In this document: positions 53,617-62,541 of the stretch, piece after piece | Layout of the letters: each line of letters starts with the position of its first letter | Position numbering within the stretch: the first letter of the stretch is position 1 | Assembly: GCF_013255915.1 (NCBI RefSeq) | Contig: NZ_CP053896.1 | Location: 1,426,001 to 1,490,000, forward strand | Source: Providencia rettgeri | GTDB lineage: Bacteria > Pseudomonadota > Gammaproteobacteria > Enterobacterales > Enterobacteriaceae | DNA length: 64,000 nucleotides | Reading direction: 5' to 3' | The notes under the pieces: model-generated | The model's database searches: none | Told to the model about the DNA's origin: nothing | The model's input: only the letters and a program-made list of their open reading frames with translations | Program-made: the position numbers and the translations under genes

Positions 53617-53797
53617 TCGGTATGGCTGCTGAGATTTACGAAGGTAGCATTACTGATTTACCAAACGCAAAAGCGAAAAAAAAATAATTTTCTTTAATCG
53701 CATAGATAAATAGTATCTCTAGTATGCTGTTTATCACTAAAGCGAATTGAAGCCAATGTGGAAACTCATTGGCTTTTTTTGTTTTTGTGAATATAAA
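53617..53797 (+). repeat. copy of the lpd 3' end, hairpin and terminator (copy 3)
   Basis: From 53617 the sequence repeats the lpd 3' end in frame (GMAAEIYEGSITDLPNAKAK, then KK and a TAA stop at 53685-53687), then the first lpd 3' hairpin and the terminator (agccaatgtgg...cattggct, T-run). Compared with the native copy it has a handful of substitutions and one missing lysine codon. It marks the left edge of cassette 4. Confidence 0.92.
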
Positions 53798-53909
53798 CAA
53801 TTAGTCACATGTTTCTGTTCTATTATTGATTAAAATAGATTTTAATCATTTTATAAGTAATACGCTTTTAATTTTAAATGGTCGAATCTTTATTAATGAT
53901 AACGGTTAG

Positions 53910-53938
53910 TTGACTATAAAAATATTAAATTCTAATTT
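53910..53938 (+). promoter_or_regulatory. promoter of toxin cassette 4
   Basis: TTGACT at 53910-53915 and TAATTT at 53933-53938 with a 17-base spacer, identical to the promoters of cassettes 1 and 2. Confidence 0.6.
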
Positions 53939-53977
53939 CTTTATTCTGTTTTTTATAACTAATAAGGAAGTTAGTTT

Positions 53978-55276
53978 ATGGATGGTGTGACAGACCTAGG
54001 TACAATAACTGTATGGGGAAGTAACCCTAGACCGCATTTCAATGATTGTTTTAATAATTATGATAATGCTCATGAAGATATTGATTTAACTGGGAGGTAT
54101 GAAAAATTAAAAAGTATTTTACATGAAAATCTTTATGACAATATAAAACTAGCTGATATCCATGATGATGTTAATAATCACAAAATCGATGCTTTTCAAG
54201 ATTATTCTACTACAATTAAAAATGATTTAAAATCTAAACAAATATCAATTGAAAATAATTTAATTACCTTAAGAAAGGATATTGCGGAGATTGAAAAATC
54301 GCCTGGCTGGAAATTTATCATTGATCCACAAAAATATCCTTGTACATACAAATGGCATTTTCAATCTTCAGACTCCTCAAATTTAAAAATTTCAGCAATC
54401 TTTAAATTTCGCACAATTGAAGATAGGGACAGGCTCCTCGCAGAGGATTTTGACGATAATATACCCGGTATACCGAGATTTCCTTTTGATAATATAGATC
54501 TATATATAGATGCGGTTAATAAGCGAGCTGACCGTGATGCTAGAAATCAATTGCTCGAAATTAAGAGACAACATAAAAGTATCACGGATAAAATTCAGTT
54601 TAATTTAAATGAATTAAATAAGCTGAAAATAGCCCAAAGTAGTGTATTTGCCGTTCCCACACCGAATGTTCCTACATTATCTCATGGCGTTGGTTCAAAT
54701 ACGCAAGTCACACAAACGGCAAACAGCAACATAGTAAAAGGTATCGGAAAGACATTAGGTAATATTCGCGATGGCCTAGCGGAAACGTTTGATTGCTCTT
54801 TTGGTATGAGCTGCTCAAATGATTTAGATAAAGCAGCAAAAAATTCAAATGTTGGGAAAGAGTTATCAAATTCAGATAAAGTAGAGGTAGGGGGCTCTAA
54901 GGCAGGAGAACCGGAGGGGTGGGAACCTGATGAGTTCTCTATAAAAAATAATGGTCTTCCTTCTAAAGAAGAACTAAAGCAAGCAGCATCAGAAATCAAT
55001 CGCAATGGTTTAACAAATGCCGGCAGATCGCTCCAAAAGCATGGAGGTAGGGAAGGATCTGCATACTCATATTCCAACCAAAAAGCTTCAGTATTGAATC
55101 AGGAAGCTAGAGCATTAATCGATGAAATATTAGATAATCCAAATGTAATAATAAGACCTAGAACTATTTATGAAAATAGGAAAAGAATTGAAGTGATTGA
55201 TGCTAAATCACCTGATGGTCGGGTATTAAGATTTAGTATAGATGGTAAGAAATTTATTGGTTTTAGAGAGCCATAA
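53978..55276 (+). CDS. modular toxin 4, candidate TonB-dependent bacteriocin
   Basis: The 432-residue protein has the same leader (MDGVTDLGTITVWG) and, over about residues 88-293, almost the same sequence as toxin 1, including KSPGWKFIIDPQKYPCTYKW and the DGLAETFDCSFGMSC linker. It lacks the IPEQG repeats. The C-terminal 135 residues are unrelated to toxins 1 and 2: LTNAGRSLQKHGGREGSAYS, ALIDEILDNPNVIIRPRTIY and SPDGRVLRFSIDGKKFIGFR. This tail type is common at the ends of polymorphic toxins, but I cannot name its activity. No signal peptide or membrane helix is seen. It is followed by an immunity-type gene. Confidence 0.72.
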   Translation: MDGVTDLGTITVWGSNPRPHFNDCFNNYDNAHEDIDLTGRYEKLKSILHENLYDNIKLADIHDDVNNHKIDAFQDYSTTIKNDLKSKQISIENNLITLRKDIAEIEKSPGWKFIIDPQKYPCTYKWHFQSSDSSNLKISAIFKFRTIEDRDRLLAEDFDDNIPGIPRFPFDNIDLYIDAVNKRADRDARNQLLEIKRQHKSITDKIQFNLNELNKLKIAQSSVFAVPTPNVPTLSHGVGSNTQVTQTANSNIVKGIGKTLGNIRDGLAETFDCSFGMSCSNDLDKAAKNSNVGKELSNSDKVEVGGSKAGEPEGWEPDEFSIKNNGLPSKEELKQAASEINRNGLTNAGRSLQKHGGREGSAYSYSNQKASVLNQEARALIDEILDNPNVIIRPRTIYENRKRIEVIDAKSPDGRVLRFSIDGKKFIGFREP

Positions 55277-55305
55277 TGTTTGCAAATGATTGATGGAAGG
55301 ATTTT

Positions 55306-55530
55306 ATGTTGGAATACAGTGTTGGAAGTTCTTTAAGCCGAGATGATTTATATGCTGAGCTTTCCTTTAATGATGTTCAGTGGGGGGAAATTTCACTGTC
55401 TGAAGATAAAAAAGAGGTAAAAATTATTATTTATCCTGACTCGGATTTTTTAGAATTTAATTACAGTGAATTTTTATTATTGATAGAGAAAGCTAAAGAT
55501 CATCTTTTACGTTTAGAACCTTTAGTTTAA
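55306..55530 (+). CDS. putative immunity protein for toxin 4
   Basis: A 74-residue acidic protein 29 bases downstream of toxin 4 with ggaagg before its ATG. Its second half is similar to the orphan immunity protein at 53248. The function is inferred from position and from this parallel relationship of toxins and neighbours. Confidence 0.62.
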   Translation: MLEYSVGSSLSRDDLYAELSFNDVQWGEISLSEDKKEVKIIIYPDSDFLEFNYSEFLLLIEKAKDHLLRLEPLV

Positions 55531-55546
55531 TTTCCGCATAAGCAGG

Positions 55547-55580
55547 TTGGTTCCTCCATTTTTTTGCGTGGGGGAACCAA
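55547..55580 (+). terminator. terminator-like hairpin after cassette 4
   Basis: A 12-pair stem (55547-55558 with 55569-55580, one GU) lies 16 bases after the immunity gene. No U-run follows, but the loop contains seven T. Confidence 0.55.
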
Positions 55581-55627
55581 AGTGGCAGAGTCATTAATGT
55601 GAAAATCAAACGTGGTTGGAGTAATAG

Positions 55628-55975
55628 GTGACTAGACTTAATTATAGTATTAGTGATAAACAGACTAGCAAATTTATAAGCTTATTAACGTTAGGTGTAT
55701 TAACTGCATTAGATAAAAATTTGATATCAATTGATGAAGCGGAAGGATTCATTTTCAAACCGTATTTGGCCAAATTACTTGAACAAATGGGCTCTGAGGA
55801 AAAATTGATAGATATAATAAACCTAGGTTGTGAATTAGATGATGTGGCAATTTTATATCCAGAAGATCTTCATGTTCAGATAAAAGATCTATTAGACAAA
55901 ACATTATCAGTAATCTCTCATAGTGAAAATTTAGGACGGTTAATTGATCGAGAAGTCAAAATCATTGAAGATTAA
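55628..55975 (+). CDS. small acidic protein, possibly DUF3969 family
   Basis: This 115-residue protein (GTG start at 55628, GGAG at 55618-55621) has a helical, acidic sequence with SLLTLGVLTALDKNLISIDE, INLGCELDDVAILYPEDL. The pattern reminds me of DUF3969, a family of unknown function often found beside toxins, but I could not check it. It stands at the end of the toxin array and could be a further orphan immunity gene whose toxin has been lost. Confidence 0.55.
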   Translation: MTRLNYSISDKQTSKFISLLTLGVLTALDKNLISIDEAEGFIFKPYLAKLLEQMGSEEKLIDIINLGCELDDVAILYPEDLHVQIKDLLDKTLSVISHSENLGRLIDREVKIIED

Positions 55976-56112
55976 CCTTCAAATTAGATAGAACCTATTC
56001 GATTAGTTAAGTCATGATGTATTCGTCATGACTTAACTACTATATAGTGTACTTTAAACTAATCGCATTCTTGATCTTGCTATGTAACTTATTAATATAA
56101 ATAGTACTTTTA

Positions 56113-56490
56113 ATGAATCACATGAGTGCACAAGTCATCATGCTAATAAAACCTACTGCAATTTTAATTCATGTACCTGATGTTCAAGCGGGATTGGCTT
56201 GGTATCAGCAAGCTTTCCCACAAGCAAAGGCAGAATACTTGCCTGAATTTGATTTTACCTTACTGCATGTCGGAGACTTCACGATAGAAGTGGTGCAAGC
56301 GGATAAAAAAGTCAGTGAGGGTAAAAAAGGGACTGTATTGTATTGGCAAGTCGATGATTTTGATTTGGCTTTTGAGCATTTCACTCAACTAGGGGCAAAA
56401 CTGTATCGCGGGCCAATGTTAATAGATGGTAACAATCGAATGTGCCAACTTGAAGACCCGTTTGGCAATTTAATTGGTTTAAAAGGGTAG
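56113..56490 (+). CDS. VOC superfamily (glyoxalase/bleomycin resistance) protein
   Basis: A single vicinal-oxygen-chelate domain in 125 residues: ILIHVPDVQAGLAWYQQAFP at the start, TLLHVGDFTIEVVQA, and the C-terminal RMCQLEDPFGNLIGLKG with the metal-binding Glu position. Such proteins dimerise and serve as dioxygenases, isomerases or drug-binding proteins; the substrate cannot be inferred. The start is uncertain: ATG 56113, 56122 or 56140 are in frame and none has a strong ribosome binding site. It is a stand-alone gene between the toxin island and acnB. Confidence 0.8.
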   Translation: MNHMSAQVIMLIKPTAILIHVPDVQAGLAWYQQAFPQAKAEYLPEFDFTLLHVGDFTIEVVQADKKVSEGKKGTVLYWQVDDFDLAFEHFTQLGAKLYRGPMLIDGNNRMCQLEDPFGNLIGLKG

Positions 56491-56934
56491 TAAAACCCAT
56501 TAAAACATTTAAAAAAATTAAAACCAATCGCAATGATTTACCTTATCAATTAGTAATATAAATAAAATTGCGATAAAAAATATAATTTGTGATAGCTGAT
56601 GAAAAAAGGCACTAATTAGGGTGCTTTAAATTTTAAAATGCATTATAAAAAGTATGGTTTTTTCGGCGTTTTACGATGATTGATAGTATCTTAAGCTGAA
56701 AAATAACCAGTAATGAAGTGTTAAGGCGTAAAGTTAGTAGTTAAATGTTGCTTTCTTGTGAATGAATTAACATTGCGTTTAAATTCTGCTATGCTGATCG
56801 CCCGAAGCTGGGCATAATTTTACCGCCATTGAGATTATGCGAGCAAATTCCTCTGACCTGGCACCGGATGATAATTTTGTCAGTATGGTGCAGAGAGCCG
56901 GGTATATAAATAACAAAGAAGCGAGGAGAACGTC
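56491..56934 (+). promoter_or_regulatory. acnB upstream region and structured leader
   Basis: No gene is seen in these 444 bases. The left half is AT-rich. Near acnB there is a leader with inverted repeats: GCCC/GGGC around 56801-56814, and CTCTG...CACC (56851-56855, 56862-56865) pairing with GGTGCAGAG (56887-56895). AcnB binds its own mRNA and the small RNA RyhB acts on acnB in E. coli, so a structured leader is plausible, but I cannot assign either site. AGGAG at 56924-56928 is the ribosome binding site. Confidence 0.45.
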
Positions 56935-59532
56935 GTGCTAGAAGAATACCGTAAGCACGTAGCCGAGCGTGCCGCTCAAGGGATTGTCCCTAAGCCATTA
57001 GATGCGTCACAAGTAGCTGCACTGGTAGAGTTACTCAAAAACCCACCCAAAGGTGAAGAAGATTTCCTGTTAGACCTGCTGACCAACCGCGTCCCCCCTG
57101 GTGTTGATGAAGCAGCGTACGTAAAAGCTGGATTTTTAGCCGCGATAGCTAAAGGCGAAACTTCCTCTTCTCTTATCTCCCCTGAAAAAGCCATTGAACT
57201 GTTAGGTACTATGCAGGGTGGATATAACATTCACGCACTAATTGAAGCGTTGGATGACGAAAAACTGGCGCCAATCGCCGCTAAAGCACTTTCTCACACC
57301 TTACTGATGTTTGATAACTTCTACGACGTAGAAGAAAAAGCGAAAGCGGGAAATATTCACGCTAAACAAGTTATTGAATCATGGGCAGATGCCGAGTGGT
57401 TCAAAGAGCGTCCTGCGTTAGCTGAAAAAATGACCGTAACTGTGTTCAAAGTTACGGGTGAAACTAACACAGATGACTTATCGCCAGCGCCTGATGCATG
57501 GTCACGCCCTGATATCCCATTACACGCATTAGCAATGCTGAAAAACGCACGCGATGGTATTGAACCAGACGATGCGGGTAATGTTGGTCCAATCAAGCAA
57601 ATTGATGCATTAAATAAAAAAGGCTTCCCATTAGCTTACGTGGGTGACGTCGTCGGTACCGGTTCTTCTCGTAAATCAGCCACTAACTCCGTGCTGTGGT
57701 TTATGGGTGACGATATCCCATTTGTGCCAAATAAACGTGGCGGTGGGGTGGTATTAGGCGGCAAAATTGCACCAATCTTCTTTAATACGATGGAAGATGC
57801 GGGCGCATTACCGATTGAAGTGGATGTTTCTAAACTGAATATGGGCGATGTGATTGATATCTATCCATTTAAAGGTGAAGTTCGTAACCACGAAACGGGC
57901 GAACTGCTAGAAACATTTGAATTAAAAACAGATGTGTTGATTGACGAAGTGCGTGCAGGTGGTCGTATTCCACTGATTATCGGCCGTGGCTTAACCAATA
58001 AAGCACGTGAATCACTGGGCTTAGAAGCGACAGATGTATTCCGTCACGCGAAATCCGTTGCACAAAGCAATCGTGGTTTCTCATTAGCACAAAAAATGGT
58101 TGGTCGTGCTTGCGGTCGCCCAGGTATTCGCCCTGGCGAATATTGTGAGCCAAAAATGACCTCTGTAGGTTCACAAGATACAACCGGGCCGATGACCCGT
58201 GATGAACTGAAAGACCTAGCTTGCCTTGGTTTCTCAGCAGATTTAGTCATGCAGTCATTCTGCCATACAGCAGCGTATCCAAAACCTGTTGATGTGACAA
58301 CACACCATACCTTACCTGATTTTATCATGAACCGTGGCGGTGTTTCTCTTCGTCCGGGAGATGGTATTATCCACTCATGGTTAAACCGTATGTTACTGCC
58401 AGATACCGTTGGTACAGGTGGTGACTCACATACGCGTTTCCCAATTGGTATTTCATTCCCTGCGGGTTCAGGTTTAGTCGCATTTGCTGCGGCGACAGGT
58501 GTTATGCCACTGGATATGCCTGAGTCAGTATTGGTTCGCTTTAAAGGTGAAATGCAGCCGGGTATCACTTTACGTGACCTCGTTCATGCAATTCCACTAT
58601 ATGCAATCAAAGACGGCCTATTGACCGTAGAGAAAAAAGGTAAGAAAAACATTTTCTCTGGCCGTATCTTAGAAATTGAAGGCTTACCTGAGCTGAAAGT
58701 CGAACAAGCGTTTGAATTAGCGGATGCGTCAGCAGAGCGTTCAGCGGCGGGTTGTACTATCAAATTAGATAAAGCGCCAATTATCGAATACCTGCAATCG
58801 AATATCGTTCTATTAAAGTGGATGATAGCCGAAGGTTATGGTGATCGCCGTACTATTGAACGCCGTATCAAAGGAATGGAAAGCTGGTTAGCGGACCCAC
58901 AACTGCTGGAAGGTGATGCAGATGCGGAATACGCGGCAGTGATTGAAATTAACCTCAATGATATCAAAGAGCCAATTCTGTGTGCACCAAATGACCCAGA
59001 TGATGCACGTTTATTGTCTGATGTGCAAAACGAGAAAATTGATGAGGTCTTCATCGGTTCTTGTATGACAAACATTGGTCACTTCCGTGCAGCAGGTAAG
59101 TTATTGGATTCTCATAAAGGCCAATTACCAACACGTTTATGGGTTGCGCCGCCAACTAAGATGGACGCAGCGCAACTAACCGAAGAAGGTTACTACAGTG
59201 TGTTTGGTAAGAGTGGTGCGCGAATTGAAGTTCCAGGGTGTTCACTATGTATGGGTAACCAAGCACGTGTAGCTGATGGGGCGACAGTCGTTTCCACTTC
59301 AACGCGTAACTTCCCTAACCGTTTAGGAACAGGTGCGAATGTTTACCTCGCATCAGCAGAACTGGCAGCGGTAGCTTCTCTGTTAGGTCGTTTACCAACG
59401 CCAGCAGAATATCTGCAGTTTATGGATAAGGTCGATGAAACAGCGGCGGATACATACCGTTACCTGAACTTTGACCAGTTATCACAATATACCGAAAAAG
59501 CGGATGGCGTGATTTTCCAAACAGCGGTGTAA
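56935..59532 (+). CDS. acnB: aconitate hydratase B / 2-methylisocitrate dehydratase
   Basis: AcnB is the main TCA-cycle aconitase and a [4Fe-4S] enzyme that doubles as an RNA-binding protein when the cluster is lost. The 865 residues equal the E. coli length. It begins with the HEAT-like domain typical of AcnB, then the swivelling domain 4 ([20 protein letters not shown] near 239), and the core with [16 protein letters not shown] near 491. Cluster cysteines are in GSCMTNIGH (near 710) and CSLCMGN (near 769). The start codon is GTG with AGGAG six bases upstream. Confidence 0.99.
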   Translation: MLEEYRKHVAERAAQGIVPKPLDASQVAALVELLKNPPKGEEDFLLDLLTNRVPPGVDEAAYVKAGFLAAIAKGETSSSLISPEKAIELLGTMQGGYNIHALIEALDDEKLAPIAAKALSHTLLMFDNFYDVEEKAKAGNIHAKQVIESWADAEWFKERPALAEKMTVTVFKVTGETNTDDLSPAPDAWSRPDIPLHALAMLKNARDGIEPDDAGNVGPIKQIDALNKKGFPLAYVGDVVGTGSSRKSATNSVLWFMGDDIPFVPNKRGGGVVLGGKIAPIFFNTMEDAGALPIEVDVSKLNMGDVIDIYPFKGEVRNHETGELLETFELKTDVLIDEVRAGGRIPLIIGRGLTNKARESLGLEATDVFRHAKSVAQSNRGFSLAQKMVGRACGRPGIRPGEYCEPKMTSVGSQDTTGPMTRDELKDLACLGFSADLVMQSFCHTAAYPKPVDVTTHHTLPDFIMNRGGVSLRPGDGIIHSWLNRMLLPDTVGTGGDSHTRFPIGISFPAGSGLVAFAAATGVMPLDMPESVLVRFKGEMQPGITLRDLVHAIPLYAIKDGLLTVEKKGKKNIFSGRILEIEGLPELKVEQAFELADASAERSAAGCTIKLDKAPIIEYLQSNIVLLKWMIAEGYGDRRTIERRIKGMESWLADPQLLEGDADAEYAAVIEINLNDIKEPILCAPNDPDDARLLSDVQNEKIDEVFIGSCMTNIGHFRAAGKLLDSHKGQLPTRLWVAPPTKMDAAQLTEEGYYSVFGKSGARIEVPGCSLCMGNQARVADGATVVSTSTRNFPNRLGTGANVYLASAELAAVASLLGRLPTPAEYLQFMDKVDETAADTYRYLNFDQLSQYTEKADGVIFQTAV

Positions 59533-59552
59533 TAAGGTAATATTAATAACGG

Positions 59553-59579
59553 AGGCTCCTAATGTTAGGGGCCTTTTTT
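59553..59579 (+). terminator. terminator of acnB
   Basis: aggctcctaa (59553-59562) pairs with ttaggggcct (59565-59574) allowing one GU pair, with a T-run to 59579. Confidence 0.85.
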
Positions 59580-59594
59580 AATTGGGTGTATTTG

Positions 59595-59972
59595 CTAAAT
59601 ATATTCAGAAATTTCGATTAAATTTAAATCGACATCACGTAAGTAAATAGATCTAATTGCTCCAGTTGCACCAGTCCGATTCACCGGCCCTTCAATAATT
59701 TTTACACCTTGTTGTTCAATATGCATTTGCACGTCACACAGCGGTATATCACTAATAAAACATAAATCGAGTGCACCCGGTACAGGCAAGTGGGCTTTGG
59801 GTTCAAATTCTTTTCCATATTGGTGAATATTGATTTTTTGCTTCCCAAAACATAACGCATAACGCTGTTCACCAAAGGTAATAACTTCCATTTTTAACAC
59901 CCGTTGGTAAAAGTCAATGCAGGCATCAATGTTAGTTGTGGTTAGCACTATATGGTCTAAGCGATCGATCAT
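59595..59972 (-). CDS. VOC family protein (glyoxalase-like)
   Basis: A 125-residue single-domain VOC protein: RLDHIVLTTTNIDACIDFYQ at residues 3-22 with the N-terminal metal-binding His6, KINIHQYG near 46, and SIYLRDVDLNLIEISEY at the end with the C-terminal Glu. This layout resembles enterobacterial proteins annotated as VOC/virulence-associated glyoxalases. It converges on acnB. It is not closely similar to the VOC protein at 56113. The substrate is unknown. Confidence 0.85.
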   Translation of the reverse strand: MIDRLDHIVLTTTNIDACIDFYQRVLKMEVITFGEQRYALCFGKQKINIHQYGKEFEPKAHLPVPGALDLCFISDIPLCDVQMHIEQQGVKIIEGPVNRTGATGAIRSIYLRDVDLNLIEISEYI

Positions 59973-60162
59973 TAGAGCTCCTATTGTTTTAATTATGACT
60001 ATTTTAATTATTTTCTTATTTAATATTAAGTGAATTACGTGGCTTATGTGTTGAAATCGGTGCTTTACCCAATTTTATTTTTTCTGTTGGTAATACCTCT
60101 CAACAAAGCGGTTTGACTCGCGTTATACTAGGTTCAATAACGCAAGAGTAGAGGGACTGCAT

Positions 60163-60528
60163 ATGGACTACCAATTTTTCCAAGATATCACCGGAGCTAT
60201 CTCCGCTAAATTCTCGATGGATCATGAGGCTATTGGATATTGGCTTAATGAAGAGGTTAAAAATAACCTTAGTCTGTTAGATGCTATTGAAGAAAACTAT
60301 GAAAAAATCAAAGGAAGTGAAAAACAATGGGAGCTTATTGGCCACGAATATACATTGTTGCTTGATGATGAAGAAGTGATGATCCGCGCCAACCAATTAT
60401 CATTTGAAACTGAAGGGTTGGAAGAAGGAATGAGTTATTATGATAATGAAAGTGTTGCATTTTGCGGCACTGATGACTTCTTATTAATGCTAAAAGATTA
60501 TCGAATTTTTGTTATAGAAAATAGATAA
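60163..60528 (+). CDS. yacL: UPF0231 family protein YacL
   Basis: The 121-residue acidic protein matches E. coli YacL along its length: MDYQFFQDITG, NEEVKNNLSLLDAIEE, WELIGHEYTLLLDDEEVMIR. The function is not established in any organism as far as I know. It lies downstream of acnB as in E. coli, with a VOC gene inserted between. agaggg precedes the ATG. Confidence 0.95.
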   Translation: MDYQFFQDITGAISAKFSMDHEAIGYWLNEEVKNNLSLLDAIEENYEKIKGSEKQWELIGHEYTLLLDDEEVMIRANQLSFETEGLEEGMSYYDNESVAFCGTDDFLLMLKDYRIFVIENR

Positions 60529-60670
60529 AATAATTTTATTTAGTGATTTATTTTGTGTTTTAATGAATCATCGCTATTATTTGCAATGTACGGCCAGCCA
60601 TTAAACGTTTCGTTAAAGATTTATTGGTTGGGGTTAATATTGATAATTGGATCCTAAAGGGCATATATAT

Positions 60671-61543
60671 ATGAATACTGATGATGTTACAGGCGCGTTG
60701 AATGATGCAACGAATTGGTTTGTGGCGAACCAAGATCTGTTAGTTCAGTATGCTGTGAATATCGTGTCTGCTATCGTTATCTTGATTGTCGGGATGATGA
60801 TTGCAAAATGGGTCGGGCGTGGTTTACATCGCGTGATGACCATGAAAGGCATTGATTCAACAGTGAGTGACTTTTTATCAGCGATAGCGCGCTATACCAT
60901 TGTTGCATTCACCTTAATTGCTGTATTAGGGAAAGTTGGCGTACAAACAGCCTCTGTGATTGCGGTAATGGGGGCGGCCGGTTTAGCTGTTGGCTTAGCA
61001 TTACAAAACTCGCTGGGTAACTTTGCCGCAGGTGTGTTGCTGGTGGTATTTAGGCCACTAAAAGCGGGGGAGTATGTCTCAATCGGTGCTGTTGAAGGTA
61101 CAGTGCAAAATGTACAAATATTTTCAACTACGCTAAGAACCGCAGATGACCGTATTATTGTTATTCCTAATGGAAAGATCATTGCCGATAACATTATTAA
61201 TACCAGTCGTGAGCCTAACCGTCGTCAAGATATTATTGTAGGTGTTGCTTACGATTCTGATATTGATGTGGTGAAAAAAGTATTAGGTGATATCGTCGCC
61301 GCAGATAGCCGTATTCAGCATGCTAAAGGCGTTACTATCCGTTTACATGATATGGCACCATCGTCATTAAATTATTTAGTGCGTTTTTGGACCACCAATG
61401 GTGATGCATGGCCTGTGTATTGGGACTTGCTAGAAGAGTTTAAGCGAGCATTGGATAAACATAATATTGGTATCCCATTCCCACAAATGGATGTTCATGT
61501 TCATAAACAAAATGCGCCTATCAAGCAAGATTCTGCCGAGTAA
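60671..61543 (+). CDS. mscS: small-conductance mechanosensitive channel MscS
   Basis: MscS opens under membrane tension to release solutes during hypo-osmotic shock. I choose ATG 60671 ([12 protein letters not shown]); a TTG at 60647 is in frame but less likely. In the 290 residues, three transmembrane helices are visible at about 21-47, 65-88 and 92-125; TM3 has the Gly/Ala-rich pore pattern [20 protein letters not shown]. The cytoplasmic beta domain follows ([18 protein letters not shown]). Its left neighbour yacL is not its neighbour in E. coli, so a synteny break lies at 60529-60670. Confidence 0.96.
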   Translation: MNTDDVTGALNDATNWFVANQDLLVQYAVNIVSAIVILIVGMMIAKWVGRGLHRVMTMKGIDSTVSDFLSAIARYTIVAFTLIAVLGKVGVQTASVIAVMGAAGLAVGLALQNSLGNFAAGVLLVVFRPLKAGEYVSIGAVEGTVQNVQIFSTTLRTADDRIIVIPNGKIIADNIINTSREPNRRQDIIVGVAYDSDIDVVKKVLGDIVAADSRIQHAKGVTIRLHDMAPSSLNYLVRFWTTNGDAWPVYWDLLEEFKRALDKHNIGIPFPQMDVHVHKQNAPIKQDSAE

Positions 61544-61577
61544 TATTTAGAAAGTCATATTCAGCAGTTTCACTGAA

Positions 61578-61612
61578 AATAAGAGCCTGTCTTCGATGGG
61601 CTCTTATTCATT
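61578..61612 (+). terminator. terminator of mscS
   Basis: A 10-bp stem (61578-61587 with 61599-61608) and catttc after it lie 34 bases past the stop. The U-run is weak. Confidence 0.6.
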
Positions 61613-61753
61613 TCTCACTCCTATATTTTTCTTACCGAACCGTTTTTAGTTATAAGTCATACTTATGACCTATTAGACTTAATCATTTCCACTAATAATT
61701 TTTTCTCGTTAATATCCATGCATATTAATTGAATAAAAAGTTGGGATTAATGC

Positions 61754-62389
61754 ATGTTTTCGATCTATTTACAGGGTGCACTGTTGGGTGCAGCAATGAT
61801 ATTACCTTTAGGGCCGCAGAATGCTTTTGTCTTACAACAAGGAAGCCGGAAGCAGTTTCATTTAATGAGTGCATTATTATGCGCTTTAAGTGATACCGTT
61901 TTAATTATCGCAGGTGTTTTTGGTGGGAGCGCTTTATTAAGCCAGTCTGAAATATTAATGCAATTGATTACATGGGCAGGCGTAGTATTTCTTCTATGGT
62001 ATGGCTATGGTGCGTTTCGGACAGCACTCAGCCCTGATGAGGTCATACTTCAAACAGAAAGCCGTGCTATCACAAGATGGAAAGTGATTGTCACATTATT
62101 TGCCGTCACTTGGCTGAATCCTCATGTTTATTTAGACACTTTCGTTGTATTGGGTAGTGTGGGAGGCCAATTAGAAAGCCAGCTGAGACCTTGGTTTACG
62201 GTTGGAGCATTAACGGCTTCTTTTGTGTGGTTTTTTGCGTTAGCGATACTTGCTGCTTGGTTTTCACCTGTGTTAAATAAACCGCGTTCACAGCGCATTA
62301 TTAACATTTTTGTGGGGAGTGTGATGTGGTTTATTGCATTTCAACTTGCAATACAAGGGCTTAAGGGACTCGGTTTGATTTCTCAATAA
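61754..62389 (+). CDS. argO: arginine exporter ArgO
   Basis: ArgO (YggA) is a LysE-family exporter of arginine and canavanine. Its 211 residues equal the E. coli protein. Six hydrophobic segments and conserved motifs [19 protein letters not shown] (near 11) and [20 protein letters not shown] (near 116) are visible. In E. coli transcription needs ArgP with arginine as co-effector and is blocked by lysine; argP lies at 63273 in this window, so the same control is likely. Confidence 0.97.
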   Translation: MFSIYLQGALLGAAMILPLGPQNAFVLQQGSRKQFHLMSALLCALSDTVLIIAGVFGGSALLSQSEILMQLITWAGVVFLLWYGYGAFRTALSPDEVILQTESRAITRWKVIVTLFAVTWLNPHVYLDTFVVLGSVGGQLESQLRPWFTVGALTASFVWFFALAILAAWFSPVLNKPRSQRIINIFVGSVMWFIAFQLAIQGLKGLGLISQ

Positions 62390-62541
62390 CAATATATCTT
62401 CAACAGACAAGCAATAACGTTTAATTTCTCATTATTCTGACTGTACTTTTTGTTTCATGTGTTACTGTTAAATTGAGCTCAGGGATAGTTTATTACCAAT
62501 TATCCCTTTTTTAGCGATAAATAATTGCCTTGGGAGGTTCT

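Noticed and set aside
50815-53797. CRISPR or other short regular repeat array
   Set aside because: The repeats are few, long and unevenly spaced, and they are copies of lpd, promoter and toxin sequence.
48765-55975. Classical integrative element or prophage inserted at lpd
   Set aside because: The duplicated lpd ends look like attachment sites, but there is no integrase, excisionase, tRNA or transposase gene, and the copies recur between cassettes instead of only at the ends.
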